Both the position numbers and the translations under genes were made by a program. The notes beneath the pieces were generated by a model, which was not told where the DNA came from, did no database searches, and saw only the letters and a list, made by a program, of their open reading frames with translations. Positions 7,265-15,571 of a stretch of DNA of 30,238 bases are shown piece by piece; position 1 is the stretch's first letter; each line of letters opens with the position of its first letter. This DNA comes from an uncultured Bacteroidales bacterium (GTDB lineage Bacteria; Bacteroidota; Bacteroidia; Bacteroidales; Bacteroidaceae), in NCBI GenBank assembly GCA_937898885.1, contig CALDKD010000088.1, positions 1-30,238 of the forward strand. Reading direction: 5' to 3'.

Positions 7265-9193
7265 TTACCAGAAATGAACACGGCTCTTAGGAGACAGGTA
7301 ATACTTCTGGTCTTGTGTTATGTTGAAGCAGGAATACCAGTCATCAATGTTGTTCACTATGCCGTTGACTCGGTACTCGTTGTTGGAATGGACTTGCTCT
7401 CTTACAGACTTGAGCTTATCTTCTATGCTCAGGTACTGGGCATAGAACACTGCGTAGGATTTGAAGAAACGGCGTCTCATATCCTGAAGCTGGTCGCCAT
7501 GGTACTTCGCCTCAAGTTCCTTCTTTGCGGCATGCCAGGCTATCTCCATACCGCCAAGGTCTGCCATATCCTCGTCTATTGTCTTGGCACCATCGCAGAA
7601 TGTGGATCCACCAACATAATATTGGTTGAAAATGCCTATCAGCTGGTCTTTCTTCTTCTGGAATTCCAGCCTGTCATCATCGGCCCACCAGTCACTGAAT
7701 TCTCCACGGGCATTGTAATTGCAGCCGTCGGAATCGAATCCGTGACACATCTCGTGCGCAATGACAAAATTGATGAACGGGAAGTCGGGGTTCATATCCA
7801 TCATTATCTCCGTGCTTGGCAGGATGCACATTGTATTGCAATTCCTCAGGTAGAAGGAGTTGGCATCGTATGCCGGATAGCCGACAAAAGGAGTCATATA
7901 GGCGGCGGCAATGATATGGTTGGTGTTGTCGTTATCACCGCTGTTATTCATCAGCTTGGTAATATAAGAGGAGCCAATCTCATGCAAGGCTGAGCAGAAA
8001 TCCTGTGAGGCGGGCATGTCGGCCTCATATCTTGCCCAGTCCAGTATTCCGGTATGGCATTCCATTGCCTCGAGTTTCTCTTTGGCAAGCGTCTTGGTGC
8101 TGGCTGTCATCCATTCCGACTGGTCAATCCTTTCTAACATTGTGCCACGCAAGCCTTCAAAGATCTCCTGGTTCTTGGTGATGTTTTCCGCTGTTGTATA
8201 TAAGTCACAGAATGTATGGGATATATTCATCAGAATATTTGGATATATAAACATCATAAAGGCGTTGCCTATGATCTCCGGCTCGAACAGGATGTTTATG
8301 TCGAGCGATGCGGCAGAGCACCAGAGAAAGGCGCTCGCAGCCTCAAGCATATCGTTACCCATTCTGTCAATAAGTTCAAAGTACTGGCGTGTTACATCGT
8401 CAGTCGGGACAAAATCGGGATTCGCATTGCCAAGGGCTGCGGCGAAACGGCTGAATGCTCCATCGGCCGCTTTGGTTGCGGAGGCGGTGCCGGCAATATA
8501 CTCCTTTATCTGCATACACTCGGCCGGTACGCCGGCATTGAGGCTGCTGATGGACTTGGTGTCGTCTGGTTTGATGTTGTCCTTCAAATAACGCTCGAAC
8601 TCACGCGCCTTTGGCATAAGACGGGTGTATTCATCGTATATGCCCGCTTCTCTCAGCCACTCCTCGTTCCAGTCCTGCAGCAATCCGTCATATATGGCTG
8701 TGACCTTTATTCCGAACTTGTGACCGTCAAGATTCTGTGATTGGACATAAAAGAAATTGTATCCCTGACGCGCGCATCGGGCCAAGGCCTGCGGATAATC
8801 ACTGATGTCTTTCAGCTTTCCAATGCCGGACAATCTTTCCCGCAGCCGGGCAAATGCCTCTTCCATATTCTCACGTGAGGCGCAGGCGCTTTTCAATTCG
8901 TTCATTTTTCTCATTACCGGCACTGGATTGTCTGCGCCTTCGCTGTATGCCAGACTTGAGAAATCCTGTGCCTGCCTGGTCCAGCAAGGGATAGGTGCCC
9001 AGGCATCCACGCCAGGCTCAGCTATGCCCAGTCCGCATACATGGCGGTAAAAGTCATTGCCCGGTACAATGCCGGTATCGGAATACCTGTCATATTTCCA
9101 TTCCGACGGAATATATGGATCGTAGTTGTCTTTGCTACAGGCGCACAGACAAAGCAATACGGCAAGTACGGAACAGGTTCTCAGAATCTTCAT
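7265..9193 (-). CDS. M13 family zinc metallopeptidase, lipoprotein
   Basis: The 642-residue protein begins with a lipoprotein signal peptide (lipobox LCAC, lipidated C19). It has the full neprilysin-type active site: HEMCH at 480-484 (two zinc ligands and the general base), E541 in EDMADLGG (third zinc ligand, with D545), and H602 and R608 in the substrate-binding segment. The spacings match those of neprilysin, and the usual C-terminal Trp is present. M13 enzymes cleave oligopeptides outside the cytoplasm; in Bacteroidales the lipoprotein form faces the periplasm or cell surface. The length is slightly short for the family but nothing essential is missing. It is divergently transcribed from the C10 protease gene, and each has its own -7 box in the 134-base gap. 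Confidence 0.93.
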   Translation of the reverse strand: MKILRTCSVLAVLLCLCACSKDNYDPYIPSEWKYDRYSDTGIVPGNDFYRHVCGLGIAEPGVDAWAPIPCWTRQAQDFSSLAYSEGADNPVPVMRKMNELKSACASRENMEEAFARLRERLSGIGKLKDISDYPQALARCARQGYNFFYVQSQNLDGHKFGIKVTAIYDGLLQDWNEEWLREAGIYDEYTRLMPKAREFERYLKDNIKPDDTKSISSLNAGVPAECMQIKEYIAGTASATKAADGAFSRFAAALGNANPDFVPTDDVTRQYFELIDRMGNDMLEAASAFLWCSAASLDINILFEPEIIGNAFMMFIYPNILMNISHTFCDLYTTAENITKNQEIFEGLRGTMLERIDQSEWMTASTKTLAKEKLEAMECHTGILDWARYEADMPASQDFCSALHEIGSSYITKLMNNSGDNDNTNHIIAAAYMTPFVGYPAYDANSFYLRNCNTMCILPSTEIMMDMNPDFPFINFVIAHEMCHGFDSDGCNYNARGEFSDWWADDDRLEFQKKKDQLIGIFNQYYVGGSTFCDGAKTIDEDMADLGGMEIAWHAAKKELEAKYHGDQLQDMRRRFFKSYAVFYAQYLSIEDKLKSVREQVHSNNEYRVNGIVNNIDDWYSCFNITQDQKYYLSPKSRVHFW

Positions 9194-9211
9194 ACAGGAA
9201 AATATTTTTCA

Positions 9212-9219
9212 CAAATTTA
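9212..9219 (-). promoter_or_regulatory. -7 box for the M13 peptidase gene
   Basis: TAAATTTG on the minus strand, an exact TAnnTTTG match 18 bases upstream of the start codon, giving a very short leader. No clear -33 box was found. Confidence 0.5.
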
Positions 9220-9284
9220 AGCAAATAATGGTGGAAATCTCACTGTGGCCCGTGGAAATCACCTTAAAGATAAAAAGATTTGTC

Positions 9285-9292
9285 TATATTTG
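9285..9292 (+). promoter_or_regulatory. -7 box for the C10 protease gene
   Basis: TATATTTG matches TAnnTTTG exactly and lies 35 bases before the ATG at 9328. It also argues against translation from the upstream in-frame TTG at 9280. Confidence 0.6.
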
Positions 9293-9327
9293 TATGGCTA
9301 CGGAGAGTGGCTGGAATTACTATCGTT

Positions 9328-12300
9328 ATGAAAAGGAACATCATACTTGCCATAGGGCTTTTGCTTACAGTTGCCATATCGGCAGCCAACCGCACCGTGG
9401 ACGAGGCTGCCGCCATCGCGGCACGCTTCTCGTTGGCCAAAACAAGTCTATCATCAGCCAAGGTACCTGCCCGTGGCGGTATAGGCGCCGATGCGCGGAA
9501 ACCAGAGCTGGCATTCACCCGGCATAAGCCTGCCTCTGCCGAGGCCGCTTTCTATGTCTTCAACACTTCGGGCACGGACGGAGGCTTTGTCATTGTCTCC
9601 GCCGATGACCGTCTTGCTGATATTCTGGCCTACAGTGACGGCCCTGCTTTCGATGAGGCCAGGGTGAACCCCAGCCTTCAGTGGTGGATGGACGCTACGG
9701 CTGAGCGTGTGGCAAACGCCACTCCGGCCAACACTTCACCTGTCGGCGTCACCCATCCCAATACTCCCATCGCACCCTTGTTGGGCGACATAGAGTGGGG
9801 ACAGTCCGACCCTTACAACCTGCTTTGCCCTATGCAGGGTGCGAACCGTACCGTGACGGGCTGCGTTGCCACAGCAGGGGCGCAGATCATGCGCTATTGG
9901 TGTTGGCCGTTGCAGGGCAAGGGCTCTCATAGCTACCAATGGCAAGGCCAGACGCTCACTGCAGACTTTGGCGCCACCAGATATGACTGGAACAACATGC
10001 CCGCCAACTATCGTCAGTACGTGACCGATGTGGAGGACAAGGCTGTCTCAACGCTGTTGTATCAGCTTGGCGTGGCCGTCAATATGGACTATGGCTACGA
10101 GGGAAGCGGATCCTTCACGTACGACCTGGTCAACGCTATGACGCAGTATTTCAGCTATAAAGCTACCTATACTGACCGCGCGAATGAGGACTATCTTGCC
10201 ATTATCAACACCGACCTGGAACAGGCACGCCCGGTATTTATATCCGGCACGTCTGATGGGAATGGCAATGATGGCCATGCTTTCGTGTGCGACGGCCGCG
10301 ATGTCAAGGGCTATCTCCACATCAACTGGGGATGGGACGGCAGCGGCAACGGCTATTATGACTTTGAGAACCTAGGTGGATTCGGCTACAACATTGAGCT
10401 GATACACGGCATTGAGCCTGACATTGAAAAGACCGTTCCCGTGCAGAACATAGCCGTCAACCCGGCAGAGGTTACTCTCAAGCAGGGTGAGAAGACCCAG
10501 TTTCAGGCTGTAGTCACACCGGCCTACGCCACACAGCGTACGGCCACCTGGACTACTGACAACGCCAGTGTAGCCACAGTGGATGGTATCGGCATGGTAA
10601 CCGCGCACACCGCAGGTACTGCCCACATCACGGCCACCGTGGATGGTCACTCTGCCGTGGCCACAGTTACCGTCAGCGAGTTTATCTACGCATCTCCTCA
10701 CTTTGAGCTGGTCACCGACGAGAACAACATAAGCTACGGTGATGAGTTCATCATTGTGGATACGGAGAACAGCGTGGCCATGAGCCTGATCGGCAATAAA
10801 GTCAGCCGTTTGGTAGAGAACATAGATGCCGTGCCCGTCACTATCGTGGATAATGCCATTGACCTTGACGAGTTCAGCGAGGCATCTGTCTTCACGCTAT
10901 TATACGACGCGGGCGTATATGCCGTGTTCGTCAACCAGCAAGGCAACTACCTTTCCGCCGGTGGCCCCAACCGTCTGGGATGGACGCAAGATGGCTGGCA
11001 TTGGGATTTCTCACTCGGTGCCGATGGCGCCGTCTCCATGCAGTGCTCAGACCTAAGCTCTACCAGCAAAAATTGTTATTTGGGCTATTCCAGCTCACAG
11101 GAACGGTTCATTTACAACCGCAAGACCGACATTTCCCTGCCGCGACTCTACCGCCGCTGTGATGAGGCTGCGGCCGATATTGATTTCACGATTACCAATA
11201 TGCAGATCAACACCGACGGACTCCACTGGGAGGCCAGCTGGACGACTGAGGCTCCATTCTGCCGTATGGAAATCTGGGATCAGAATAAGGAGAACCTGCT
11301 CAGCGAGACTCTGTTGAAAGGCCCCGACTATGCTTTCGGGTATGATTTCCCCGCTTCGGGCAATTACCGATACCGCATCATCCCTCTCACGGCCAGCGGC
11401 AATGAAGACTATCACACGCAGAGTGGAGTCATCAGCGTTATCAACGCATCCGACTATCTCCCTGCAAATCTCGATGTCTCCATAGACGGCTATGAAGCCA
11501 CATTCTCGTGGACGGCTCTCGTATCCGCTCCGCGGTATCAGTTCCAGATTCTGCTTGATGGCGAGGTGGCTGTTGACAAGTATATCAGGGAAATGAAAAT
11601 CTTATACACCTTTGTCCGCCAGTTCAACGCCACCTGGCGCGTGCGTGCCGTTGATGTCTACGGTGAGCCGCTCTCTGAGTTCGTCGATGGCGGGGCCTTT
11701 GCCATCACAGGCTCGGCCGACGACCCCAGGAACCTTACCGCCACCACCACAGATGGCTACACGTACACCTTAGCCTGGGATGCCGGACCACGTGACGCGC
11801 GTACTATCCTTGAGCTGGACATTGAGATTGACGGCAATCTCTACGTATATGAGGCGATTGACAGCGTCTTATCGCCCTATGTCAAGGAACTCTCCATAAA
11901 CGGCCGATATGAGTGGAGCATCAGGACCTACGATGCCGACGGCAATTTCATAGGCCGTGCCGACGGCCCTTCCTTTGAGGTTGTTACCCCAGACTATTCC
12001 GTCACCAACCTCCGCGCCGACGTGTACAACTGCGAAGCCACCATCACGTGGGACGGCCTCGCACCCTATCACCAGGTCACCATCACCAACAGCCAGGGTG
12101 ATGTGAAGTATCAGAGAGTAACCACTGAGCACTCCATCTCGTTCAACACGGTTTTGTTAGGTACCTACATGGTCACAGTCACTCCCGTCAGCGCCGACTA
12201 CTACACACTCGACGAGTATGCCGCTACCACCAGCTTCGTCATCGGTGGCGACATCCCGTCACAGATTACCTCAACGCATCTTGAGTTCAACGGCACTGTG

Positions 12301-12636
12301 GTCATCTTCTGCTGGGATGGTCCGGCAGATGCCTGCTATAATCTGCAGCTTTTCTATTACGACCAGCTCGTAGGCAACTATCTGGTACATGGTTTGGGCG
12401 GTAGCATCAACTTTGCCGGTATGGAAGGCGTGAGATTCTCCTGGCGCGTCTGCGTCTGTGACGAAGAGGGCCACCCGCTCTCGGACTACGTCGATGGCGA
12501 GCCGTTTACCATCAGCGAAACCGGTATCCGCACGGAACAGACCGGACAGATTCCAGTCAAGCAGTTGCGTGACGGACGGATAGTCATTGTCCGCGGGGGC
12601 AAGACCTTCAACGTTCAGGGCGTCGAGCTGGAATAA
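9328..12636 (+). CDS. C10 (streptopain/SpeB-like) cysteine protease with Big2 and tandem beta domains
   Basis: The start at 9328 places a signal peptide (MKRNIILAIGLLLTVAISA) at the N-terminus; the 1102-residue product is exported. Residues about 22-150 are the Spi-type prodomain (GGFVIVSADDRLADILAYSD). The protease domain, about 150-365, has catalytic C179 in TGCVATAGAQIMRYW, catalytic H317 in GHAFVCDGRD, and the conserved NWGWDG. Residues about 371-450 are a Big2 immunoglobulin-like domain (VTLKQGEKTQFQA). The rest is a chain of fibronectin-like beta repeats with EATFSWTA, EATITWDG and similar starts. The tail (LRDGRIVIVRGGKTFNVQG) resembles a common Bacteroidales C-terminal segment related to type IX sorting tails. 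Streptopains are inactive zymogens matured by self-cleavage and degrade extracellular proteins. It is much longer than SpeB because of the added repeats. Confidence 0.92.
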   Translation: MKRNIILAIGLLLTVAISAANRTVDEAAAIAARFSLAKTSLSSAKVPARGGIGADARKPELAFTRHKPASAEAAFYVFNTSGTDGGFVIVSADDRLADILAYSDGPAFDEARVNPSLQWWMDATAERVANATPANTSPVGVTHPNTPIAPLLGDIEWGQSDPYNLLCPMQGANRTVTGCVATAGAQIMRYWCWPLQGKGSHSYQWQGQTLTADFGATRYDWNNMPANYRQYVTDVEDKAVSTLLYQLGVAVNMDYGYEGSGSFTYDLVNAMTQYFSYKATYTDRANEDYLAIINTDLEQARPVFISGTSDGNGNDGHAFVCDGRDVKGYLHINWGWDGSGNGYYDFENLGGFGYNIELIHGIEPDIEKTVPVQNIAVNPAEVTLKQGEKTQFQAVVTPAYATQRTATWTTDNASVATVDGIGMVTAHTAGTAHITATVDGHSAVATVTVSEFIYASPHFELVTDENNISYGDEFIIVDTENSVAMSLIGNKVSRLVENIDAVPVTIVDNAIDLDEFSEASVFTLLYDAGVYAVFVNQQGNYLSAGGPNRLGWTQDGWHWDFSLGADGAVSMQCSDLSSTSKNCYLGYSSSQERFIYNRKTDISLPRLYRRCDEAAADIDFTITNMQINTDGLHWEASWTTEAPFCRMEIWDQNKENLLSETLLKGPDYAFGYDFPASGNYRYRIIPLTASGNEDYHTQSGVISVINASDYLPANLDVSIDGYEATFSWTALVSAPRYQFQILLDGEVAVDKYIREMKILYTFVRQFNATWRVRAVDVYGEPLSEFVDGGAFAITGSADDPRNLTATTTDGYTYTLAWDAGPRDARTILELDIEIDGNLYVYEAIDSVLSPYVKELSINGRYEWSIRTYDADGNFIGRADGPSFEVVTPDYSVTNLRADVYNCEATITWDGLAPYHQVTITNSQGDVKYQRVTTEHSISFNTVLLGTYMVTVTPVSADYYTLDEYAATTSFVIGGDIPSQITSTHLEFNGTVVIFCWDGPADACYNLQLFYYDQLVGNYLVHGLGGSINFAGMEGVRFSWRVCVCDEEGHPLSDYVDGEPFTISETGIRTEQTGQIPVKQLRDGRIVIVRGGKTFNVQGVELE

Positions 12637-12682
12637 TCTCCTTGCCAGTCAGCCACTGATTGCGTTTATAATAAACTGTTAT

Positions 12683-12860
12683 TTACGCCTTGCTCTGAGG
12701 TGAGTCAGGATCAAGCATCATAAGCTCTATCTTGTTGCCGTCGGGGGCATACAGCCACAGGTTCTTGTTCAGACTCTTCCATCCGAACACATTCTGGAAA
12801 AACTCTACGGTCTTGTCTATATCCAATGGATTCAAGGCTATGTGTGCTATGTTCTATATC
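12683..12860 (-). pseudogene. Internally deleted, decayed copy of the VOC gene
   Basis: The stretch is a mosaic of three pieces of the intact VOC gene in the right order: its 3' end (matching 115-182), a small central piece (matching about 609-650) and its 5' end (matching about 881-967). The first junction falls in the 16-base sequence gttgccgtcggggtcg that occurs at both 167-182 and 605-620 of the intact gene, so recombination between these two VOC-module repeats removed 438 bases. A second deletion removed about 230 more. Codon 3 (AAG in the intact gene) is now TAG at 12852-12854, and many substitutions have accumulated. It is not functional. The 316-base gap between the C10 and GH30 genes is thus almost wholly VOC debris. 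Confidence 0.92.
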
Positions 12861-12946
12861 ATTTCCGTGCAGTTTGATTAGTACCTGCAAAGTAAGCGAT
12901 ATTTGCGACAAAATTGAAAGTTTTGCGTAAATTAGCGGAAAATACT
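12861..12946. repeat. Duplicated VOC upstream region
   Basis: This stretch matches 968-1050 nearly base for base, from the VOC start codon out to ttagcggaaaatact. Similarity stops just before the start of the GH30 gene at 12953 and, in the other copy, 22 bases before the DUF1963 gene at 1073. Two different rightward genes therefore sit behind the same duplicated upstream sequence. Confidence 0.9.
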
Positions 12947-12952
12947 ATAAGA

Positions 12953-14911
12953 ATGATAAAGAGGCTTTTTACACTTCTGAGTGCCGCACTTGTGCTTCTC
13001 AGTGCGAATGCCGCCACACGGGAGGCCGGCATCAATATCGATGCCAGGGTGAGACATCAGCACGTTACCGGATTCGGAGGCTTCTCTCCAAGTCCGCAGT
13101 GGTCATACTGGCTGGGCGACAGTGAGATGGACAAGCTTTTCGGCAAAGGGGAAAACCAGTTGGGATTGAACATACTGCGCTTGTACATAGCCAATAACAA
13201 GAACTTCTGGAATGCGGGTGTGGCAAATGCCAAACGTGCCAAGAAATATGGCGCTTTTGTCTTTGCATCGCCTTGGACCCCACCGGCCTCGTGGAAATCA
13301 AACAATAGCGATTCCAATGGAGGCTCATTGCTCACATCGCACTATAAGGATTGGGCCGTGTGGCTCAATGACTACTATAAGTATATGAGGCAGCAGGGAG
13401 TTACCATAGATGCCGTGTCTATACAGAATGAGCCTGACTGGACCGCTGATTACCAAAGCTGTGTATGGACAGGTGAGCAGTTGGCGTCGTTCCTGAGGCA
13501 GTATGGCTCACTGATTGAGTGCAAGGTGATTGCGCCCGAGGCCATACATTTTACAAAGAGTATGCACGAGCCTATGCTCAACGACCCGGAGGCCTGCGCC
13601 AATCTGGATATCGTGGGCGGTCACTTCTACGGATGGGACGGCTCCGCGTATCCGCTTGCCGCACAAAAGGGCAAGGAGGTGTGGATGACCGAGTATCTCA
13701 TCAATGAGCGCCAGCAGAACAATAACCTGAATATTGACTGGAAAACCGATGCTTTCCTCTTCGCGCACAGCATTAACGATGCGATGCTTGCCAATATGAG
13801 CGCCTGGGTGCATTACTCACTGAAAAGGTACTATGGCTGTCTGGGCGACGGAGAGTTTGGCACGGTGAACAACCAGATAACCAAGCGTGGCTATATTCTC
13901 TCTCATTATGCCAAGTATGTGTCGGGCACAACGCGCGTGAGTCACGCCTTGATTGACAATACCGGCAAGCTCTCCTCATCGGCATATCTGTCGGTTACGG
14001 GCGACAGCGTTGTGGTTATGGTGATAAACTCTGGTGCCGATACCTACAATACTAAGATTACATTGCCTTTCTACACCAGCAGCGCAAGACAGATTGTGAC
14101 AACAGAGACCAAAAATATGGAGAAAGGCGATCTGACTTGGGAGAAAGAGACATACGAGCCTGTCGTGAGCGTGGCCGCATATAGCGTCAGTACCTATATA
14201 TTTGTGAAGAGCTCATCACGAAGCGACATAGGCGATGGTGGTGACGATGATGCCAATGTGATATTTGCCGACCACTTTGACCTTGACGGCGCGTCGTATA
14301 TACCAAAGGGGTGGAGAGCCAAGTTTGAGGAGGGCACACGCAATTCGGGAAGCTATTCTCTTGGCCCGCGTGTAATGTCATTCTCGCCAGAGGGCCTGAT
14401 GCCATACGCTTTCTATTTCCGTACCAGCACCTCCGGACCGGGATATGTGTCATATGGCGAGGATTCCGGCTCGCGCCTGTCATTGGAGCCAGGCAAATAT
14501 ATTCTGACATTCTCCACTGTAGGATGGAAGGCCAAGCCAAGAATTACGGCATCTGTCCAGAGAGTAGGGGGCTCGTCTGTAGCGTCGCTCAATGCCACTC
14601 CACGCACTTATGTGACTTCCAGCGGCTCTTCCGTACGTATAACAGAGACAACTGACAATACAATAGAGTTTGAGGTTGAGGAATCTGGAGACTATATCCT
14701 TAAATGGCAGGTTGCAAAGGCATCAAGCGGGATGAATGAGGCGCTTGTGGGCAATATACTGCTCATTAGGCACGATGCCACAGGCATTATCGGCATTTAC
14801 GACTCAGAGAATACGGATGATTATTTCTTCGATTTAAACGGACTGAGAATAGCAGAGCCTGCAAAGAGCGGCATCTATTTGTATAAAGGAAAGAAATACT
14901 TTGTTAAGTAA
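12953..14911 (+). CDS. GH30 family endo-xylanase, exported, with C-terminal beta domain
   Basis: Starting at the ATG at 12953 gives a signal peptide (MIKRLFTLLSAALVLLSANA) and 652 residues; the frame is open 39 bases further upstream but into VOC debris. The catalytic TIM barrel spans about residues 25-340, opening with QHVTGFGGFSPSPQW. The acid/base is E160 in SIQNEPDW and the nucleophile E247 in EVWMTEYLI. The barrel end, KRYYG at 291-295 then ITKRGY, aligns by eye with the segment that carries the glucuronate-clamping Arg and Tyr in subfamily 8 glucuronoxylanases, with R292 at the Arg position. Residues about 440-620 look like a jelly-roll carbohydrate-binding module. The tail DLNGLRIAEPAKSGIYLYKGKKY is a Bacteroidales C-terminal segment. 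Likely role: cleaving (glucurono)xylan outside the cytoplasm. No SusC/D genes are adjacent. Confidence 0.88.
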   Translation: MIKRLFTLLSAALVLLSANAATREAGINIDARVRHQHVTGFGGFSPSPQWSYWLGDSEMDKLFGKGENQLGLNILRLYIANNKNFWNAGVANAKRAKKYGAFVFASPWTPPASWKSNNSDSNGGSLLTSHYKDWAVWLNDYYKYMRQQGVTIDAVSIQNEPDWTADYQSCVWTGEQLASFLRQYGSLIECKVIAPEAIHFTKSMHEPMLNDPEACANLDIVGGHFYGWDGSAYPLAAQKGKEVWMTEYLINERQQNNNLNIDWKTDAFLFAHSINDAMLANMSAWVHYSLKRYYGCLGDGEFGTVNNQITKRGYILSHYAKYVSGTTRVSHALIDNTGKLSSSAYLSVTGDSVVVMVINSGADTYNTKITLPFYTSSARQIVTTETKNMEKGDLTWEKETYEPVVSVAAYSVSTYIFVKSSSRSDIGDGGDDDANVIFADHFDLDGASYIPKGWRAKFEEGTRNSGSYSLGPRVMSFSPEGLMPYAFYFRTSTSGPGYVSYGEDSGSRLSLEPGKYILTFSTVGWKAKPRITASVQRVGGSSVASLNATPRTYVTSSGSSVRITETTDNTIEFEVEESGDYILKWQVAKASSGMNEALVGNILLIRHDATGIIGIYDSENTDDYFFDLNGLRIAEPAKSGIYLYKGKKYFVK

Positions 14912-14976
14912 CGTTACAGCTTTCCGGTAATCCGATATTAAGGTTGCTCCGGCATCTGCAGGATGAAATAATTCCG

Positions 14977-14984
14977 TAATTTTG
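14977..14984 (+). promoter_or_regulatory. Weak -7-like box before the beta-galactosidase remnant
   Basis: TAATTTTG fits TAnnTTTG but lies only eight bases from the ATG at 14993, so any transcript would be nearly leaderless. It may be chance, or the relict promoter of the original gene now feeding the following operon. Confidence 0.3.
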
Positions 14985-14992
14985 CCGGCGTT

Positions 14993-15556
14993 ATGAGAAA
15001 GGTTGCGATTGTCATGCTTTTCCTGGCCTTCGGTATTGCCGGTCAGGCACAGGAAGTCAACGATTGGGAGAATCCTCAGGTCCTTGGAATCAATAAGGAA
15101 CCATATCACGCTACTCTGACATTGCCTTCCAGACGATATGAGTGCGGTGAGTGCGTATCGTTGGACGGAATGTGGAAATTCCGTTGGTATCCACGGCCGG
15201 AGCAGAGAGAGACTGAGTTTTTCAGTAAGGACTACGATGTATCCGCCTGGGACGACATTGTGGTGCCGGGTGAATGGCAGATGCAGGGGTACGGCATACC
15301 TATTTATACCAATTGGACTATGCCGTTCAGGAAGGACCAGCCGCTCTGCTTCAGAACCTGGCCCTGGACCGAGCAGGATATTGAGGCGGCCGGACACCCG
15401 TATGACCTGACTAAGAGGGATTACATAAACGTGAACCTTGACCTGAATATCCACGGTGTGGGATGCAACGACGGGTGGGGCGCCCGTACCCTTGACAAGT
15501 ACACCATCAATGCGGACAATCCTTACAGCTACGGCTTCATACTCTCATGTGAGTAA
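14993..15556 (+). CDS. GH2 beta-galactosidase remnant, both ends fused in frame
   Basis: The 187-residue frame joins two ends of one family. Residues 1-20 are a signal peptide. About 21-118 match the start of exported Bacteroidales GH2 beta-galactosidases: DWENPQVLGINKEPYHATL, SLDGMWKFRWYPRPE, VPGEWQMQGYGIPIYTN, then PFRKDQP. About 119-187 match the extreme C-terminus of the same enzymes: WPWTEQDIEAAGHPYDL, KRDYINVNLDLN, HGVGCNDGWGARTLDKYT, PYSYGFIL. A normal enzyme is over 1000 residues, so roughly 850 residues, including the whole catalytic barrel, are missing. It cannot hydrolyse lactose. The frame, signal peptide and stop codon are intact, so it may still be made. It ends 15 bases before the hydrogenase-like operon and may carry that operon's promoter. 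Confidence 0.85.
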   Translation: MRKVAIVMLFLAFGIAGQAQEVNDWENPQVLGINKEPYHATLTLPSRRYECGECVSLDGMWKFRWYPRPEQRETEFFSKDYDVSAWDDIVVPGEWQMQGYGIPIYTNWTMPFRKDQPLCFRTWPWTEQDIEAAGHPYDLTKRDYINVNLDLNIHGVGCNDGWGARTLDKYTINADNPYSYGFILSCE

Positions 15557-15571
15557 ATGTATTTGTAATAT

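Noticed and set aside
7169..7993. A long rightward frame of 274 residues opposite the M13 peptidase gene
   Set aside because: It is antisense to a clearly functional enzyme gene, its composition is that of a shadow frame, and it resembles no protein family.
9280..9327. A TTG start for the C10 protease at 9280
   Set aside because: It would precede and overlap the promoter box and spoil the signal peptide that begins at 9328.
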